64,000 nucleotides of DNA from Dokdonella koreensis DS-123 (GCF_001632775.1 NZ_CP015249.1:600686-664685); one strand, 5' to 3'. Shown: positions 26,246 to 35,504, counted from the stretch's first letter. Notes: generated by a model not told the origin, from the letters alone. Numbers and translations: made by a program.

Positions 26246-27043
26246 ATGAAGAACGTCCTGCTCTGCGCCGCCGTGCTGGCGGTGCTCCCGCTGGCTGCCC
26301 AGGCCGAGAATTCGGATTGGTCCGGCTCCGGCGAAGTCGGCATCGCAGCCACGCGCGGCAACAGCAAGTCCGAGAACGTCAACATCAAGCTGCAGTTCAA
26401 GCAGGAAGACGACACCTGGAAGAACAACGTCTTTCTCAATGCCCTGCGCAGCAAGGGCGAGGTGACGGTGGCGACCCAGGTCGACGGCCAGACGGTCAAC
26501 GTGACGCGCTATGACCTGACCGCCAACCGCTACGAGGCCGGCGGCTCGGTCGGCTACAAGCTCGACGAGCGCAGCTACCTGGTCGGCGCCTTGCGCTACG
26601 AGAACGACGACTTCTCGCCGTTCGAGTACCAGTGGATCGCGTCGGTCGGCTACGGCTATACCGCGCTCAAGAACCAGCGCACCGAGCTGAGCTTCGAGAT
26701 CGGCCCCGGCTACAAGCGCTACCAGGTCCAGCCCTACGACGTCTTCATCGGCGACCCGCCGGTGGCCACGCGCGTGCGCCCGGGCTCGGACGGCGAGGTC
26801 GTCGCGCGCGGCCTGATCTCGTTCCGCCACAAGCTGACCGAAACCACCACGTTCGAGAACGTGCTGCTGACCGAAGCGGGCAGCGACAACACCTTCCTGC
26901 AGAACGACGCCGGGCTGGCCGTGTCGATGTCGGAGAAGTTCGCGCTCAAGCTCGGCTACCAGGTGCGTCACAACACCGACGTGACCGAGGGCGCCAAGAA
27001 GACCGACCAGTTGCTGACGACCAACCTCGTCTACAACTTCTGA
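26246..27043 (+). CDS. DUF481 (YdiY-like) outer membrane beta-barrel protein
   Basis: 265 residues with a signal peptide (cleavage after AAQA, residue 20). Then come alternating amphipathic strands with the family opening WSGSGEVGIAATRGNSKSENVN and a closing LLTTNLVYNF that ends in Phe, as in outer membrane barrels recognised by BamA. The length suits a 10-12 strand barrel. Function in this family is unknown; some members are salt-induced. A purine-rich Shine-Dalgarno (AGAAGGAAG) precedes the ATG. A strong hairpin follows the stop. Confidence 0.85.
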   Translation: MKNVLLCAAVLAVLPLAAQAENSDWSGSGEVGIAATRGNSKSENVNIKLQFKQEDDTWKNNVFLNALRSKGEVTVATQVDGQTVNVTRYDLTANRYEAGGSVGYKLDERSYLVGALRYENDDFSPFEYQWIASVGYGYTALKNQRTELSFEIGPGYKRYQVQPYDVFIGDPPVATRVRPGSDGEVVARGLISFRHKLTETTTFENVLLTEAGSDNTFLQNDAGLAVSMSEKFALKLGYQVRHNTDVTEGAKKTDQLLTTNLVYNF

Positions 27044-27054
27044 GGTCGCTCCCG

Positions 27055-27083
27055 ACCCACCCGGCGGCAGTCGCCGGGTGGGT
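27055..27083. terminator. Hairpin between the convergent DUF481 and hemC genes
   Basis: ACCCACCCGGCG / CGCCGGGTGGGT form a perfect 12-bp stem with a 5-base loop (GCAGT). It lies 11 bases after the DUF481 stop and 24 bases from the hemC stop on the other strand, so it could stop transcription from both sides. Confidence 0.65.
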
Positions 27084-27106
27084 GTCGTGATCGGTTCGCC
27101 GCGGCG

Positions 27107-28021
27107 TCAGGCCCGGCCGAGCAGGCGCAGCGCGCCCTGCGCGACGAGGTCGGCCGCCACGACCCGGCCCAGCGCCTGCGGGTCGTCGGCCGGTCCCTGC
27201 GCCTGAGCGCGCAGCAGCGTGCCGTCGGCGGCGTCGCCGACCAATCCCCACAGGTGCAGGCCGCGGTCGGTCTCGATCGCCTGGGCCGCCAGCGAGACCT
27301 GGCAACTGCCGGCCAGCGCCTGGCTGAAGGCGCGCTCGGCCGCTACGCAGCGATGCGTGCCGGCATCGTCGAGCGGCGCCAGCAGGTCGGCGATCCGGGC
27401 GTCCCCGCTGCGCATCTCGATCGCGATCGCGCCCTGCGCCGCCGCCGGCAGCCAGTGCGGCGCGGCCAGCCGGCTGCGGATGCGCGTGCCGAGCGCGAGG
27501 CGCTCCAGGCCGGCACAGGCCAGGACGATGGCGTCGTACTCGCCGGCGTCGAGTTTGGCCAGGCGCGTGTTGACGTTGCCGCGCAGGTCGAGCAGGGCCA
27601 GGTCCGGACGCAAGGCGCGCAGCTGGGCCTGCCGGCGCAGCGACGAGGTACCCACGCGCGCGCCCTGCGGCAGCGCGGCGATCTGCGCGTACCCGTTACT
27701 GACGAACGCATCGGCGGCATCGGCGCGTTCGAGCACGCAGCCGATCGCGAAGCCCGGCTCCAGCTCCATCGGCACGTCCTTGAACGAGTGCACGGCGATG
27801 TCGGCCAGGCCCTCCTGCATGGCCACTTCCAGTTCCTTGAGGAAGAGCCCCTTGCCGCCGATGTCGGCCAGCGGGCGATCGAGGATGCGGTCGCCGCGCG
27901 TGGTCATCGGCAGCAGCTCGACGATCAGGCCCGGATGGCGCTGGCGCAGCAGTGCGGCGGCGTGTTCGGCTTGCCACAGCGCGAGCGCGCTCTGGCGGGT
28001 GGCGATTCGCAGGATGTTCAA
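27107..28021 (-). CDS. hemC: Porphobilinogen deaminase HemC
   Basis: 304 residues. The N-terminus [18 protein letters not shown], the arginine-rich substrate region ([18 protein letters not shown]) and the dipyrromethane-attachment Cys in [11 protein letters not shown] are all present. It makes hydroxymethylbilane from four porphobilinogens in heme synthesis. The start is a TTG at 28021 whose last two bases overlap the algR stop (TTGA). This agrees with the residue at which homology begins and suggests translational coupling. The order algZ-algR-hemC matches Pseudomonas, but hemD does not follow here. Confidence 0.93.
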   Translation of the reverse strand: MNILRIATRQSALALWQAEHAAALLRQRHPGLIVELLPMTTRGDRILDRPLADIGGKGLFLKELEVAMQEGLADIAVHSFKDVPMELEPGFAIGCVLERADAADAFVSNGYAQIAALPQGARVGTSSLRRQAQLRALRPDLALLDLRGNVNTRLAKLDAGEYDAIVLACAGLERLALGTRIRSRLAAPHWLPAAAQGAIAIEMRSGDARIADLLAPLDDAGTHRCVAAERAFSQALAGSCQVSLAAQAIETDRGLHLWGLVGDAADGTLLRAQAQGPADDPQALGRVVAADLVAQGALRLLGRA

Positions 28022-28749
28022 AGGGTCTTCACCAGTTTGCGCAGGCCGGGCAGGCAGCGGCGGCTGACTTCCAGTTCGGTGCCGGTGCCTTCGACGCGTG
28101 CCAGCATGCGGCCATCGGTCGTGCGCAGCAGCCCGAGCAGGCGGCTGCGCGTGACCAGGCAGTTGCGATGGATGCGTACGAAGCGGTCGCCGAACTCCTC
28201 CTCCAGGTCCTTCAGCGGCTCCTCGATCAGCACGTCGCCCCCGACGTGGTGGACGACGACGTACTTGTCCTCGGCCTGCAGGTAGGCCACGTCCTCGATC
28301 GGTACCAGCACCAGGCTGCCGCGGACGCGTGCGCACAGATGGCTGCGCTGCCGTCCTGCCGCGCCGTCGCCGGCCTGCCGCAGCTGCTCGCCGCTGTAGC
28401 GGCGCGCGCGTTCGAGCGCGTGGCGCAGGCGTTCGCCGCGCACCGGCTTGACGATGTAGTCGATCGCGTGCACGTCGAAGGCCGCCAGGGCGTGTTCGTC
28501 GTAGGCGGTGCAGAACACGATGGCGGGCGGCGCGTCCAGCGCGGCGAGGTGCCGGGCCGCCTCGAGGCCGTCCATCGCCGGCATGCGGATGTCCAGCAGG
28601 ACCACGTCCGGACGCAGGGCCGGCGCCGCTTCGAGCAGGGCGGTCCCGCTGCCGGCCTCGCCGACCACTTCGGCACCGCCGATCTCGCCGAGCAGCGCGA
28701 TCAGGCGCTCGCGCGCCAGCGGCTCATCGTCGACAACGAGGACTTTCAT
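28018..28749 (-). CDS. algR: LytTR response regulator AlgR
   Basis: 243 residues. The receiver domain has the phosphoacceptor Asp in VVLLDIRMP near residue 54, Thr/Ser in [11 protein letters not shown] and Lys in YIVKPVR. The C-terminal LytTR DNA-binding domain runs from about 140 to 240 ([33 protein letters not shown]). AlgR in P. aeruginosa controls twitching genes and alginate, and it is a good candidate regulator of the fimT-pilE operon in this window. ATG at 28749 overlaps the algZ stop by 4 bases. Confidence 0.9.
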   Translation of the reverse strand: MKVLVVDDEPLARERLIALLGEIGGAEVVGEAGSGTALLEAAPALRPDVVLLDIRMPAMDGLEAARHLAALDAPPAIVFCTAYDEHALAAFDVHAIDYIVKPVRGERLRHALERARRYSGEQLRQAGDGAAGRQRSHLCARVRGSLVLVPIEDVAYLQAEDKYVVVHHVGGDVLIEEPLKDLEEEFGDRFVRIHRNCLVTRSRLLGLLRTTDGRMLARVEGTGTELEVSRRCLPGLRKLVKTL

Positions 28750-29783
28750 CGGATGGATTCCAGCGGCAGTCGCAGCACGACGGTGAAGCGCTCCGTGCCG
28801 GAAACGGTTTCCAGTGCGGCGCGATCGCCGAAATGGTAGCCGATGCGCGCGCGGATGTTGGCGATCGCATGACCGTTGCCGCCGCGCCGTGCCGGCGTGG
28901 CGGGGCAGGGGTTGTCGATGCGCACCTCGATGCCCGACGCCAGGCGCCGCCCCTGCAGGCGCAGTGTGCCGCCGTCCGGCAACGGCTCGATGCCATGATA
29001 GATCGCGTTCTCGACCAGGGGCTGCAGCAGCAGCGGCGGCAGCGGCAGCTCGCGCGGCAGCGCGACCAGGTCGCGTTGCACCTCCAGCCGCGGGCCCAGC
29101 CGCAGGCCCTCGATCCGCAGGTAGTGATCGACCCGGTCCAGTTCCTCGCCGAGGGTGCCGCTGGCATCGGCCGAGCCGAGCGCCGCGCGGAACAGGTCGG
29201 ACAGGTCCTCCACCGCGCCCTCGGCCTCGGCCGGCCGCGTGCGGATGAGGCTGGCGATCGTATTCATGCTGTTGAACAGGAAGTGTGGCCGGATGCGCGC
29301 CTGCAGGGCATCGACCTGCGCCTTCGACGCGGCCTGCACGCGCTCGCGCCATTGGCCGATCACGAACAGGTAGCGCAGCAGGGCGGCGCCGATCAGCGCG
29401 CAGATCGCGGCGTTGGCCGCGACGAAGCGGACCGGCCCCGGGTCGGTGCCGGTGAGCCCGAGCCCGAGCGCATGGTCCATCGCCTGGATCAGCGCGGCGG
29501 CCAGTGCGGTGACGCCGATCATGACCAGCCAGGCCAGGAGCAGGCCGCTGCGCGGCGACAGGCGGTCGAGCACACCGCGCAGCGAGCACAGCACGACGGC
29601 ATTGAGCAGGGCCAGCCATTGCAGGTAGACGCTGACGATGCCGATCCGCGGCAGCAGGGGACCCGGCGCATTCGGCGTGAGCACGACGACCAGGGCGACC
29701 AGCTCGGCCACCACGATTACCGCGAACAGCGTCGGCAGGCTGCAGAACTGCGGCAGCCAGTGGCGGCCTGCGGTGTCGTTCAC
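28746..29783 (-). CDS. algZ: Sensor histidine kinase AlgZ/FimS
   Basis: 345 residues with four to five N-terminal membrane helices and a His_kinase/LytS-type catalytic half. The phosphoacceptor region reads RIRPHFLFNSMNTI, and the ATP-binding part includes PLVENAIYHGIEPL and GNGHAIANIRARI, with the N-box Asn present. Kinases of this type pair with LytTR regulators, here the overlapping algR. The start is taken as GTG at 29783 because GGGGAG lies 6 bases ahead; the in-frame ATG at 29831 is the alternative. Confidence 0.88.
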   Translation of the reverse strand: MNDTAGRHWLPQFCSLPTLFAVIVVAELVALVVVLTPNAPGPLLPRIGIVSVYLQWLALLNAVVLCSLRGVLDRLSPRSGLLLAWLVMIGVTALAAALIQAMDHALGLGLTGTDPGPVRFVAANAAICALIGAALLRYLFVIGQWRERVQAASKAQVDALQARIRPHFLFNSMNTIASLIRTRPAEAEGAVEDLSDLFRAALGSADASGTLGEELDRVDHYLRIEGLRLGPRLEVQRDLVALPRELPLPPLLLQPLVENAIYHGIEPLPDGGTLRLQGRRLASGIEVRIDNPCPATPARRGGNGHAIANIRARIGYHFGDRAALETVSGTERFTVVLRLPLESIR

Positions 29784-29873
29784 CGGCGCTCCCCGTCGTG
29801 ATCCCGTTGGCGATGGTAGCGCGCGGGCCACCGCGCCGATGCTACCGGCCGCACGTCCTGGCGCGCGTGCGCG

Positions 29874-30144
29874 CTAGGGCGTGTCATCAATCCCTCGGTA
29901 GGCCGCGCCGTTCTTGCGTGCGTCCGGGCCAAGGAAGAGGGAGGAAGTGGACGTGGGTCCACGCCCGAGCGATGACGCAGTCCCGGGCGCACGCAAGAGC
30001 GGCCCTACGGGTTGGCCCTGGAAAGCCGCCAGCGTGCGTTGCGCGGCTTGACCTGACGGCCAGTCAGGCGCGGCGCCACACTACACCCCCTGACGACTTT
30101 CCAGGGCCAACGCGACCTGCCGGGGGATTGATGACACGCCCTAG
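29874..30144. mobile_element. MITE-like element (copy B) with CTAG ends and long terminal inverted repeats
   Basis: The 271-bp element begins CTAGGGCGTGTCATCAATCCC and ends with its exact reverse complement; the inverted similarity extends to about 34 bases with a few mismatches. Inside, GTTGGCCCTGGAAAG (30011-30025) and CTTTCCAGGGCCAAC (30097-30111) form a perfect 15-bp stem that encloses the hairpin CTGAC-ggcca-GTCAG. There is no ORF. The palindromic CTAG at each end may be a target-site duplication, as seen with some IS5-family transposases, so this is probably a non-autonomous element. Its right-hand CTAG supplies the TAG stop codon of the neighbouring esterase gene. A diverged copy lies at 1375-1605. 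Confidence 0.8.
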
Positions 30145-30800
30145 AACAGCGTGCGACCGATCCAGTCGCGCAGGTCGGCGACTTCCTCGGCGCAGACCTG
30201 GTGGGCCATCGGGTAGTCGTGCCAGTCGACCGTGTAGCCGAGCTGGCGCAGCAGGTCGCGGCTCATCCGGCCGAGCGCCTCGGGGACGACCGGATCGGCG
30301 CTGCCGTGCGCCAGGAAGACCGGGACGTCGCCGTTGGCGGCCGCGCGTTCGTCCGGCAACCGGGTGTGCAGCGGCAGGTAGCCCGAAAGGCCGACGATGC
30401 CGGCCAGCCGCTGCGGATGCCGCAGGCCGCCGCCGAGCGCCACCGCGGCGCCCTGGGAGAAGCCGGCGAGCAGGATCGCCGCCGCCGGTACGCCGCGCTC
30501 GATCTCACGCCCGATCAGCGCATCGAGTTCGATGAACGACGCGCGCAGGCCCGCCTCGTCCTGGCGCTCGGCCAGCGTCGTGCCGGCGATGTCGTACCAG
30601 GCCCGCATCGGCATGCCGCCGTTGATGGTGACCGGGCGCACTGGCGCGTGCGGGAACACGAAGCGCAGCGCCGGCCAGTCGCGGTCGACCAGCTCCGGGA
30701 CGATCGGGCCGAAATCGTGGCCGTCGGCACCCAGGCCGTGCAGCCAGATCACCGCGTGGCGCGGATCGGGAGCGGTTTCGATTTCGACGGTGGGCAGCAT
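30141..30800 (-). CDS. Phospholipase/carboxylesterase-family alpha/beta hydrolase
   Basis: 219 residues of the acyl-protein thioesterase/EstB-like family. HGLGADGHDF forms the oxyanion region, GFSQGAAVAL holds the nucleophile Ser, and the Asp in HGSADPVV and the His in YPMAHQVCAEE complete the triad. WYDIAG is another family hallmark. It is cytoplasmic, with no signal peptide. The stop codon TAG lies inside the CTAG end of the mobile element at 29874-30144, so insertion occurred exactly at the end of the gene without truncating it much, if at all. ATG at 30800 lacks a clear Shine-Dalgarno. Confidence 0.87.
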   Translation of the reverse strand: MLPTVEIETAPDPRHAVIWLHGLGADGHDFGPIVPELVDRDWPALRFVFPHAPVRPVTINGGMPMRAWYDIAGTTLAERQDEAGLRASFIELDALIGREIERGVPAAAILLAGFSQGAAVALGGGLRHPQRLAGIVGLSGYLPLHTRLPDERAAANGDVPVFLAHGSADPVVPEALGRMSRDLLRQLGYTVDWHDYPMAHQVCAEEVADLRDWIGRTLF

Positions 30801-31092
30801 CCGGGGAGGGCTCGCGCAGGAAGACGGCCCGCAAGGCTGCCCGATGCGGCCGGCGCTGCCAAGCCGCCGCCGGCCCGGCCTTTCCCGCCGGCCGGTCCGC
30901 ACCTGCCACGGTGCGTGCCCGCGGCGGGCCGGCGCCGACCCCTCCGGCGCCGGTTTTTCGGGGTGGACGCGCCGCGCCGTGCAGGTGCCCGAGGGCTTCG
31001 CATCCGTGTGCGTCGACGACACGTTCTGGGAGCCGTTCGGCCTTGGTACGATCGCCGCCTCCGCCGTCCGGCGCCGCTTGCCGATCGATCCC

Positions 31093-32826
31093 ATGTCCGC
31101 GCCGCCGTTTCCTTCCGACCCCCGTTCGCGCCGCGATCTGCTGCTGTTCTTCCTGGCCGCCTTCGTCGTGCTGGCCGCGGGCATGGGCCTGCGTGATCCC
31201 TGGCCGGCCGACGAGCCGCGCTTCACGCTGGTCGCCGAGCAGATGGTCGAGAGCGGCCAATGGCTGATCACGCATCGCGGCAGCGAGCTGTACTCGGACA
31301 AGCCGCCATTGTTCATGGCCTTGCAGGCCGCGGCGTTCACCGTGACCGGGCACTGGCGCATCGCCTTCCTGCTGCCGTCCCTGCTGGCGGCGCTGGGTAC
31401 GCTGTTCCTGGTCTACGACGCCGGGCGTCGCCTGTGGGGCGCACGCGTGGGCCTGTACGCCGCCGGCGCGCTGCTGGTGACGTTCCAGTTCGTCTACCAG
31501 GCCAAGCGCGCGCAGATCGACCCGACCGTGACGTTCTTCATCACCCTGGCCAACTACGGCCTGCTGCGGCATTTCCTGCTCGGCCCGGACTGGCGTGCCT
31601 ACTGGCTCGGCTGCTTCGCGGCGGGCCTGGGCGTCATCACCAAGGGCGTGGGCATCCTTGCACTGCTGATGTTCGTGCCGTTCCTGTTCGCGCGCTGGCG
31701 CGGCTGGAACGGGTTGTCGCCGATCCGCGGCGGCGGGCTGCATTGGCTGGGCGGCGCCGTGGCCTTCCTGCTGGCGGTCGGACTGTGGATCGTGCCGATG
31801 CTGCTGGCGGTGCACGCCAGCGATTCGCCCGAGCATCGCGCCTACATGAACGACATCCTGTTCCGGCAGACCGCCGGGCGCTATACCGATTCCTGGGACC
31901 ATCACAAGCCGGCCTGGTACTACCTCGGCGTGATCGCCGCGAGCTGGCTGCCGCTGGCGCTGGCGCTACCCGGCCTGGTGCCGAAATGGCGCGAGCGGCT
32001 GCGCGCGCGCGACGCCCGTTTCCTGCTGCCGCTGGCCTGGATCGTGCTGATCGTGCTGTTCTTCACGCTGCCCAAGGGCAAGCGTGACGTCTACATCATG
32101 CCGGCGCTGCCGATGTTCGCCCTGGTGGCGGGGCCGTTCCTCGAAGACCTGATCCGGCGTCCGTGGCTGCGCTGGCTCGCCTTCGCGCTCAGCCTGCTGC
32201 TGGCGGGCCTGTTCCTCGGCGGTGGCTTCGCGGCGCTGGGCGGCGGCTGGGCGCGCGCCAACGCGCTGGTCGTCCAGCGCGGGCTGGCCGATGGCGGCGT
32301 CGCACTCTGGCACCTGATGATCGCGATCGGCGCGGCGGCGCTGGCTGCGGCGGTGGTGTTCCGCGTGCGCCGCGCGGTGACCGGCCTGGTGGCCCTGCTG
32401 GGCGTGATCTGGCTGCTGTGGGGCCTGTGGGCCTATCCGGTGCTCAATGCCTCCACGTCCGCGTCGGACGTCATGCGCCGCACCGAGCAACTGGTGGGTG
32501 ACGGCGAGCTCGGGCTGGTCGCCTGGAAGGAGCAGAACCTGCTGCTGCTCGACAAGCCGGCGACCGATTTCGGCTTCCTGAAGCCCTGGCACACGCAGCT
32601 CGGTGCGTCGATCCGCTGGCTCGAGGCCGCGCCCGACCGGCGCTGGGTGTTCGTGCTCGGCAGGGCGATGGGGCCGTGCGTCGACCGCGCGCGGGCGATC
32701 CACGTCGGCAACGCGAACCGCCGCGAGTGGTGGCTGTTCCGGGCCGATGCGGTGACACCGGCCTGCCGTGGCGGGCAGGTGCCGGTCATCGGCGAGGAGA
32801 CCGAGGACTCGCCGAACGAGGAGTGA
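31093..32826 (+). CDS. ArnT-like family 39 membrane glycosyltransferase
   Basis: 577 residues with about 11-12 membrane helices. The first extracytoplasmic loop has PWPADEPRFTLVAEQM, the acidic residue pattern of ArnT/PMT-type transferases that use polyprenyl-phosphate sugars, and the loop after it contains YSDKPPLFM. ArnT adds 4-amino-4-deoxy-arabinose to lipid A in enteric bacteria, but this general family modifies various lipids or proteins. No arn genes are adjacent, so the donor and acceptor are unknown. The frame is open upstream to 30397; ATG at 31093 fits the hydrophobic N-terminus. Confidence 0.8.
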   Translation: MSAPPFPSDPRSRRDLLLFFLAAFVVLAAGMGLRDPWPADEPRFTLVAEQMVESGQWLITHRGSELYSDKPPLFMALQAAAFTVTGHWRIAFLLPSLLAALGTLFLVYDAGRRLWGARVGLYAAGALLVTFQFVYQAKRAQIDPTVTFFITLANYGLLRHFLLGPDWRAYWLGCFAAGLGVITKGVGILALLMFVPFLFARWRGWNGLSPIRGGGLHWLGGAVAFLLAVGLWIVPMLLAVHASDSPEHRAYMNDILFRQTAGRYTDSWDHHKPAWYYLGVIAASWLPLALALPGLVPKWRERLRARDARFLLPLAWIVLIVLFFTLPKGKRDVYIMPALPMFALVAGPFLEDLIRRPWLRWLAFALSLLLAGLFLGGGFAALGGGWARANALVVQRGLADGGVALWHLMIAIGAAALAAAVVFRVRRAVTGLVALLGVIWLLWGLWAYPVLNASTSASDVMRRTEQLVGDGELGLVAWKEQNLLLLDKPATDFGFLKPWHTQLGASIRWLEAAPDRRWVFVLGRAMGPCVDRARAIHVGNANRREWWLFRADAVTPACRGGQVPVIGEETEDSPNEE

Positions 32827-32934
32827 GACCCCGCGCCGCCGCCGCTGGCAGCGGCCGGCGGCGCTGCGTAAGATGCCCCGCCCTGGACCAGGATTCCCAG
32901 GCCGGAATACGCCTGACGCCGGCCCTCGCACCGC

Positions 32935-33987
32935 ATGCGCCGCTATCTGCTTTTCGGGACCGAACTCTACGCCTTGCCGATCCTGCATCCGATCGCGGCG
33001 GCCGCCCAGGCCGAAGGCGCCGAGGTGGCGTGGTTCCTCGACGGTTCGGCCGCCGCGCAGGCCGCCGTGCCGGGCCAGGTGCGATTGCCCGATGCAGCCG
33101 CCGTGCGCCGCTGGCGTCCGGACGCGGTGTTCTCGGCCAGCAACTGGGTGCCGCATTTCTTTCCGGGCGCGAAGGTGCAGGTCTTCCACGGTTTCAGCGT
33201 CGGCAAGCGCAGCGAGGCGCGCGGCCATTTCCGCATCCGCGGCTGGTTCGACCTGTACTGCACGCAGGGGCCGGCGACGACGCAGCCGTTCCAGGCGCTG
33301 GCCGACCGGCTCGGCCATTTCGTCGTCGCCGAGACCGGCTGGCCGAAACTCGACCCGCTGTTCGCCGCCACCGCGATCGGCGAGGACCTGCGTGCGGCCG
33401 CCGCGGGCCGGCCCGTCGTCATGTACGCCTCCACGTTCACCGAGCGGCTCAGTTCCGCGTCGGCCCTGTTGCCGGAGATCGCGCGCCAGGTCGCCGCCGG
33501 CGACCGCTACTGGCTGCTCACGCTGCATCCGAAGACCGCGCCGGACCTGGTCGCGCGCTACCGTGCGCTGGTTGGCCCCCATGCGCGGTTCCTGGAGGCG
33601 GATGCGCTGGTGCCGATGCTGCGTGCTGCCGACGTGCTGGTCTGCGATACCTCCTCGGTCGTCCCGGAGTTCGCGCTGCAGGGCAAGCCGGTGGTGACGT
33701 TCCGCAACAATGCGGTGCAGCCATACATGATCGACATCGCCGAGCCGGCGGCGCTGGAGCCGGCGCTGCGCCGTGCGTTCGCCGCGGAGCCGGCGCTGCG
33801 CGCCGAGCTCGATGCGCTGGCCGCGCGGATCCACCCGTACCGCGACGGCCGGTCCAGCCAGCGCGTGCTGGCCGCGACCGAGGCGCTGCTGACGGGACGG
33901 CTGCGGCCGCGCGCGCGCAAGCCCGCCAACCTGCTGCGCAAGCTGCAGATGCGCCTGTGGCTGCGCTACTTCGGCCGCGCCGGCTGA
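32935..33987 (+). CDS. CDP-glycerol glycerophosphotransferase-like (GT-B) protein
   Basis: 350 residues. The sequence has the layout of TagB/TagF-like proteins: an N-terminal Rossmann half (FGTELYALPILHPIAAAA), VQVFHGFSVGKR in the position of the HG-G-KR motif, and a C-terminal half with LTLHPKT and DVLVCDTSSVVPEFALQGKPVVTFRN, matching the DYSS(V/I)-like motif of PF04464. In Gram-negative bacteria such proteins are linked to LPS or capsule glycan assembly. It follows the ArnT-like gene by 108 bases. The exact substrate is unknown. Confidence 0.75.
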   Translation: MRRYLLFGTELYALPILHPIAAAAQAEGAEVAWFLDGSAAAQAAVPGQVRLPDAAAVRRWRPDAVFSASNWVPHFFPGAKVQVFHGFSVGKRSEARGHFRIRGWFDLYCTQGPATTQPFQALADRLGHFVVAETGWPKLDPLFAATAIGEDLRAAAAGRPVVMYASTFTERLSSASALLPEIARQVAAGDRYWLLTLHPKTAPDLVARYRALVGPHARFLEADALVPMLRAADVLVCDTSSVVPEFALQGKPVVTFRNNAVQPYMIDIAEPAALEPALRRAFAAEPALRAELDALAARIHPYRDGRSSQRVLAATEALLTGRLRPRARKPANLLRKLQMRLWLRYFGRAG

Positions 33988-34093
33988 CGCGCCGCTGCGG
34001 CCGGGCCGGCGACGGATCGTCGCGGGCCGACGGTGCCGCTGCGCGCGCGCCTGCGCTATGCTGCATGTCTCCTTTTCGCAACGCAGGCCCGCC

Positions 34094-35497
34094 GTGGCGA
34101 ACCCCCATGTACTCGTGGTCGACGACGAGCCGGACATCCGGGCGACCGTAAAGGAAATCCTCGAGGACGAAGGCTATTCGGTCAGCGTCGCCGAATCGGC
34201 CGCCGCCGCGCGCGAAGCGCGCCGGCAGCAGCGGCCGGACGTGGTCCTCCTCGACATCTGGATGCCCGGGGTCGACGGCATCAGCCTGCTGCGCGAATGG
34301 GGCGAGCGCGGCGGCCTGCCCGGGCCGGTCATCATGATGAGCGGCCATGGCACGATCGAGACGGCGGTGGAAGCCACGCGCCTGGGCGCCTGGGACTTCG
34401 TCGAAAAGCCCATCTCGCTGGCCAAGCTGCTGCTGACGATCGAGCGTGCGCTCGAAGCCGGCCGCCTGCGCCGCGAGAACGAAGGACTGAAGAGCCGCCT
34501 GCCGGCACCGGCCGAGCCGATCGGTTCCAGCGTCGCGATGCAGTCGCTGCGCGCCCAGCTCGACAAGCTGGCGACCCACGACACCGGCGTGCTGATCCAG
34601 GGCGAGGCCGGCACCGGCAAGGAGATGCTGGCCCGCTGGCTGCACGAGCGCAGCGCGCGCCGCAGCGGTCCGTTCGTCACCGTCGCGCCCGGCTCGATCA
34701 CCAGCGAGCACGTCGCCAAGGCCTTGTTCGGCACCGAGGACGGCGGCAGCGTCGAGTACGGCCTGATCGAGCAGGCCAAGGGCGGCACGCTGTTCCTCGA
34801 CGAGGTCGCCGAGCTCGACCAGGAGCTGCAGCAGCGGCTTTCGAGCGTGCTCGATCGCCGCGCGGTGCTGCGCTGCGGCGGCAGCGAGGCGATCGCGACC
34901 GACGTGCGCGTGATCGCCGCCACCGCGCAGGACCTGGAAGCCCTGGTCCGCGAGGGGCGTTTTCGCGAGGAGCTCTACTACCAGCTCAAGGTCGTCCCGC
35001 TTGCGGTGCCGCCGCTGCGCGAGCGGGCCGAGGACATCCCCGAGCTGCTGCGCTACCACGCCGACTTCTTCGCCGCCCGCGACAAGCTGCCGTACCGCAA
35101 CTTCCCGGTGGCGGCGCAGAACCGGCTGCGCCACTACGCCTGGCCGGGCAACCTGCGCGAGCTGCGCAACCTGGTGCAGCGGCTGCTGATCCTCGGCAGC
35201 TCGCCCGACGTCGCGCTCGACGAGGTCGAGAACGCGCTCGGCAGCCTCGGCCCCACCGTGCCGGCGCCCGAAGCCCCCCGCGCCGAGCGCGGCGATTTCG
35301 GGGTGGATTTCTCGCTGCCGCTGCGCGAGGCGCGCGAGCAGTTCGAGCGCGCCTACCTCCTGCACCAGCTCGCCGCGGCCGGCGGCAGTGTCGGCAAGCT
35401 GGCCAAGGCGGTAGGCATGGAGCGCACGCACCTGTACCGCAAGCTCAAGGACCTGGGCGTCGATGCCAAGGCCACCGCGCGCGACGAGGCGTCCTAG
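34094..35497 (+). CDS. NtrX-like response regulator with AAA+ domain lacking GAFTGA
   Basis: About 467 residues. The receiver (residues 1-120) has VVDDEP, the phosphoacceptor Asp in VVLLDIWMP and Lys in FVEKPISL. The AAA+ domain has Walker A GEAGTGKE, Walker B GGTLFLDEV and the arginine-finger region PPLRERAEDIP. Where NtrC has ESELFGHEKGAFTGA, this protein reads AKALFGTEDGGSVEYG, so the sigma-54 contact loop is missing, as in the NtrX family. A Fis-type HTH ends the protein (GSVGKLAKAVGMERTHLYRKLKDLG). No NtrY-type kinase is adjacent. GTG at 34094 is chosen as start; an in-frame ATG lies at 34058. Confidence 0.82.
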   Translation: MANPHVLVVDDEPDIRATVKEILEDEGYSVSVAESAAAAREARRQQRPDVVLLDIWMPGVDGISLLREWGERGGLPGPVIMMSGHGTIETAVEATRLGAWDFVEKPISLAKLLLTIERALEAGRLRRENEGLKSRLPAPAEPIGSSVAMQSLRAQLDKLATHDTGVLIQGEAGTGKEMLARWLHERSARRSGPFVTVAPGSITSEHVAKALFGTEDGGSVEYGLIEQAKGGTLFLDEVAELDQELQQRLSSVLDRRAVLRCGGSEAIATDVRVIAATAQDLEALVREGRFREELYYQLKVVPLAVPPLRERAEDIPELLRYHADFFAARDKLPYRNFPVAAQNRLRHYAWPGNLRELRNLVQRLLILGSSPDVALDEVENALGSLGPTVPAPEAPRAERGDFGVDFSLPLREAREQFERAYLLHQLAAAGGSVGKLAKAVGMERTHLYRKLKDLGVDAKATARDEAS

Positions 35498-35504
35498 CGC
35501 ACGC

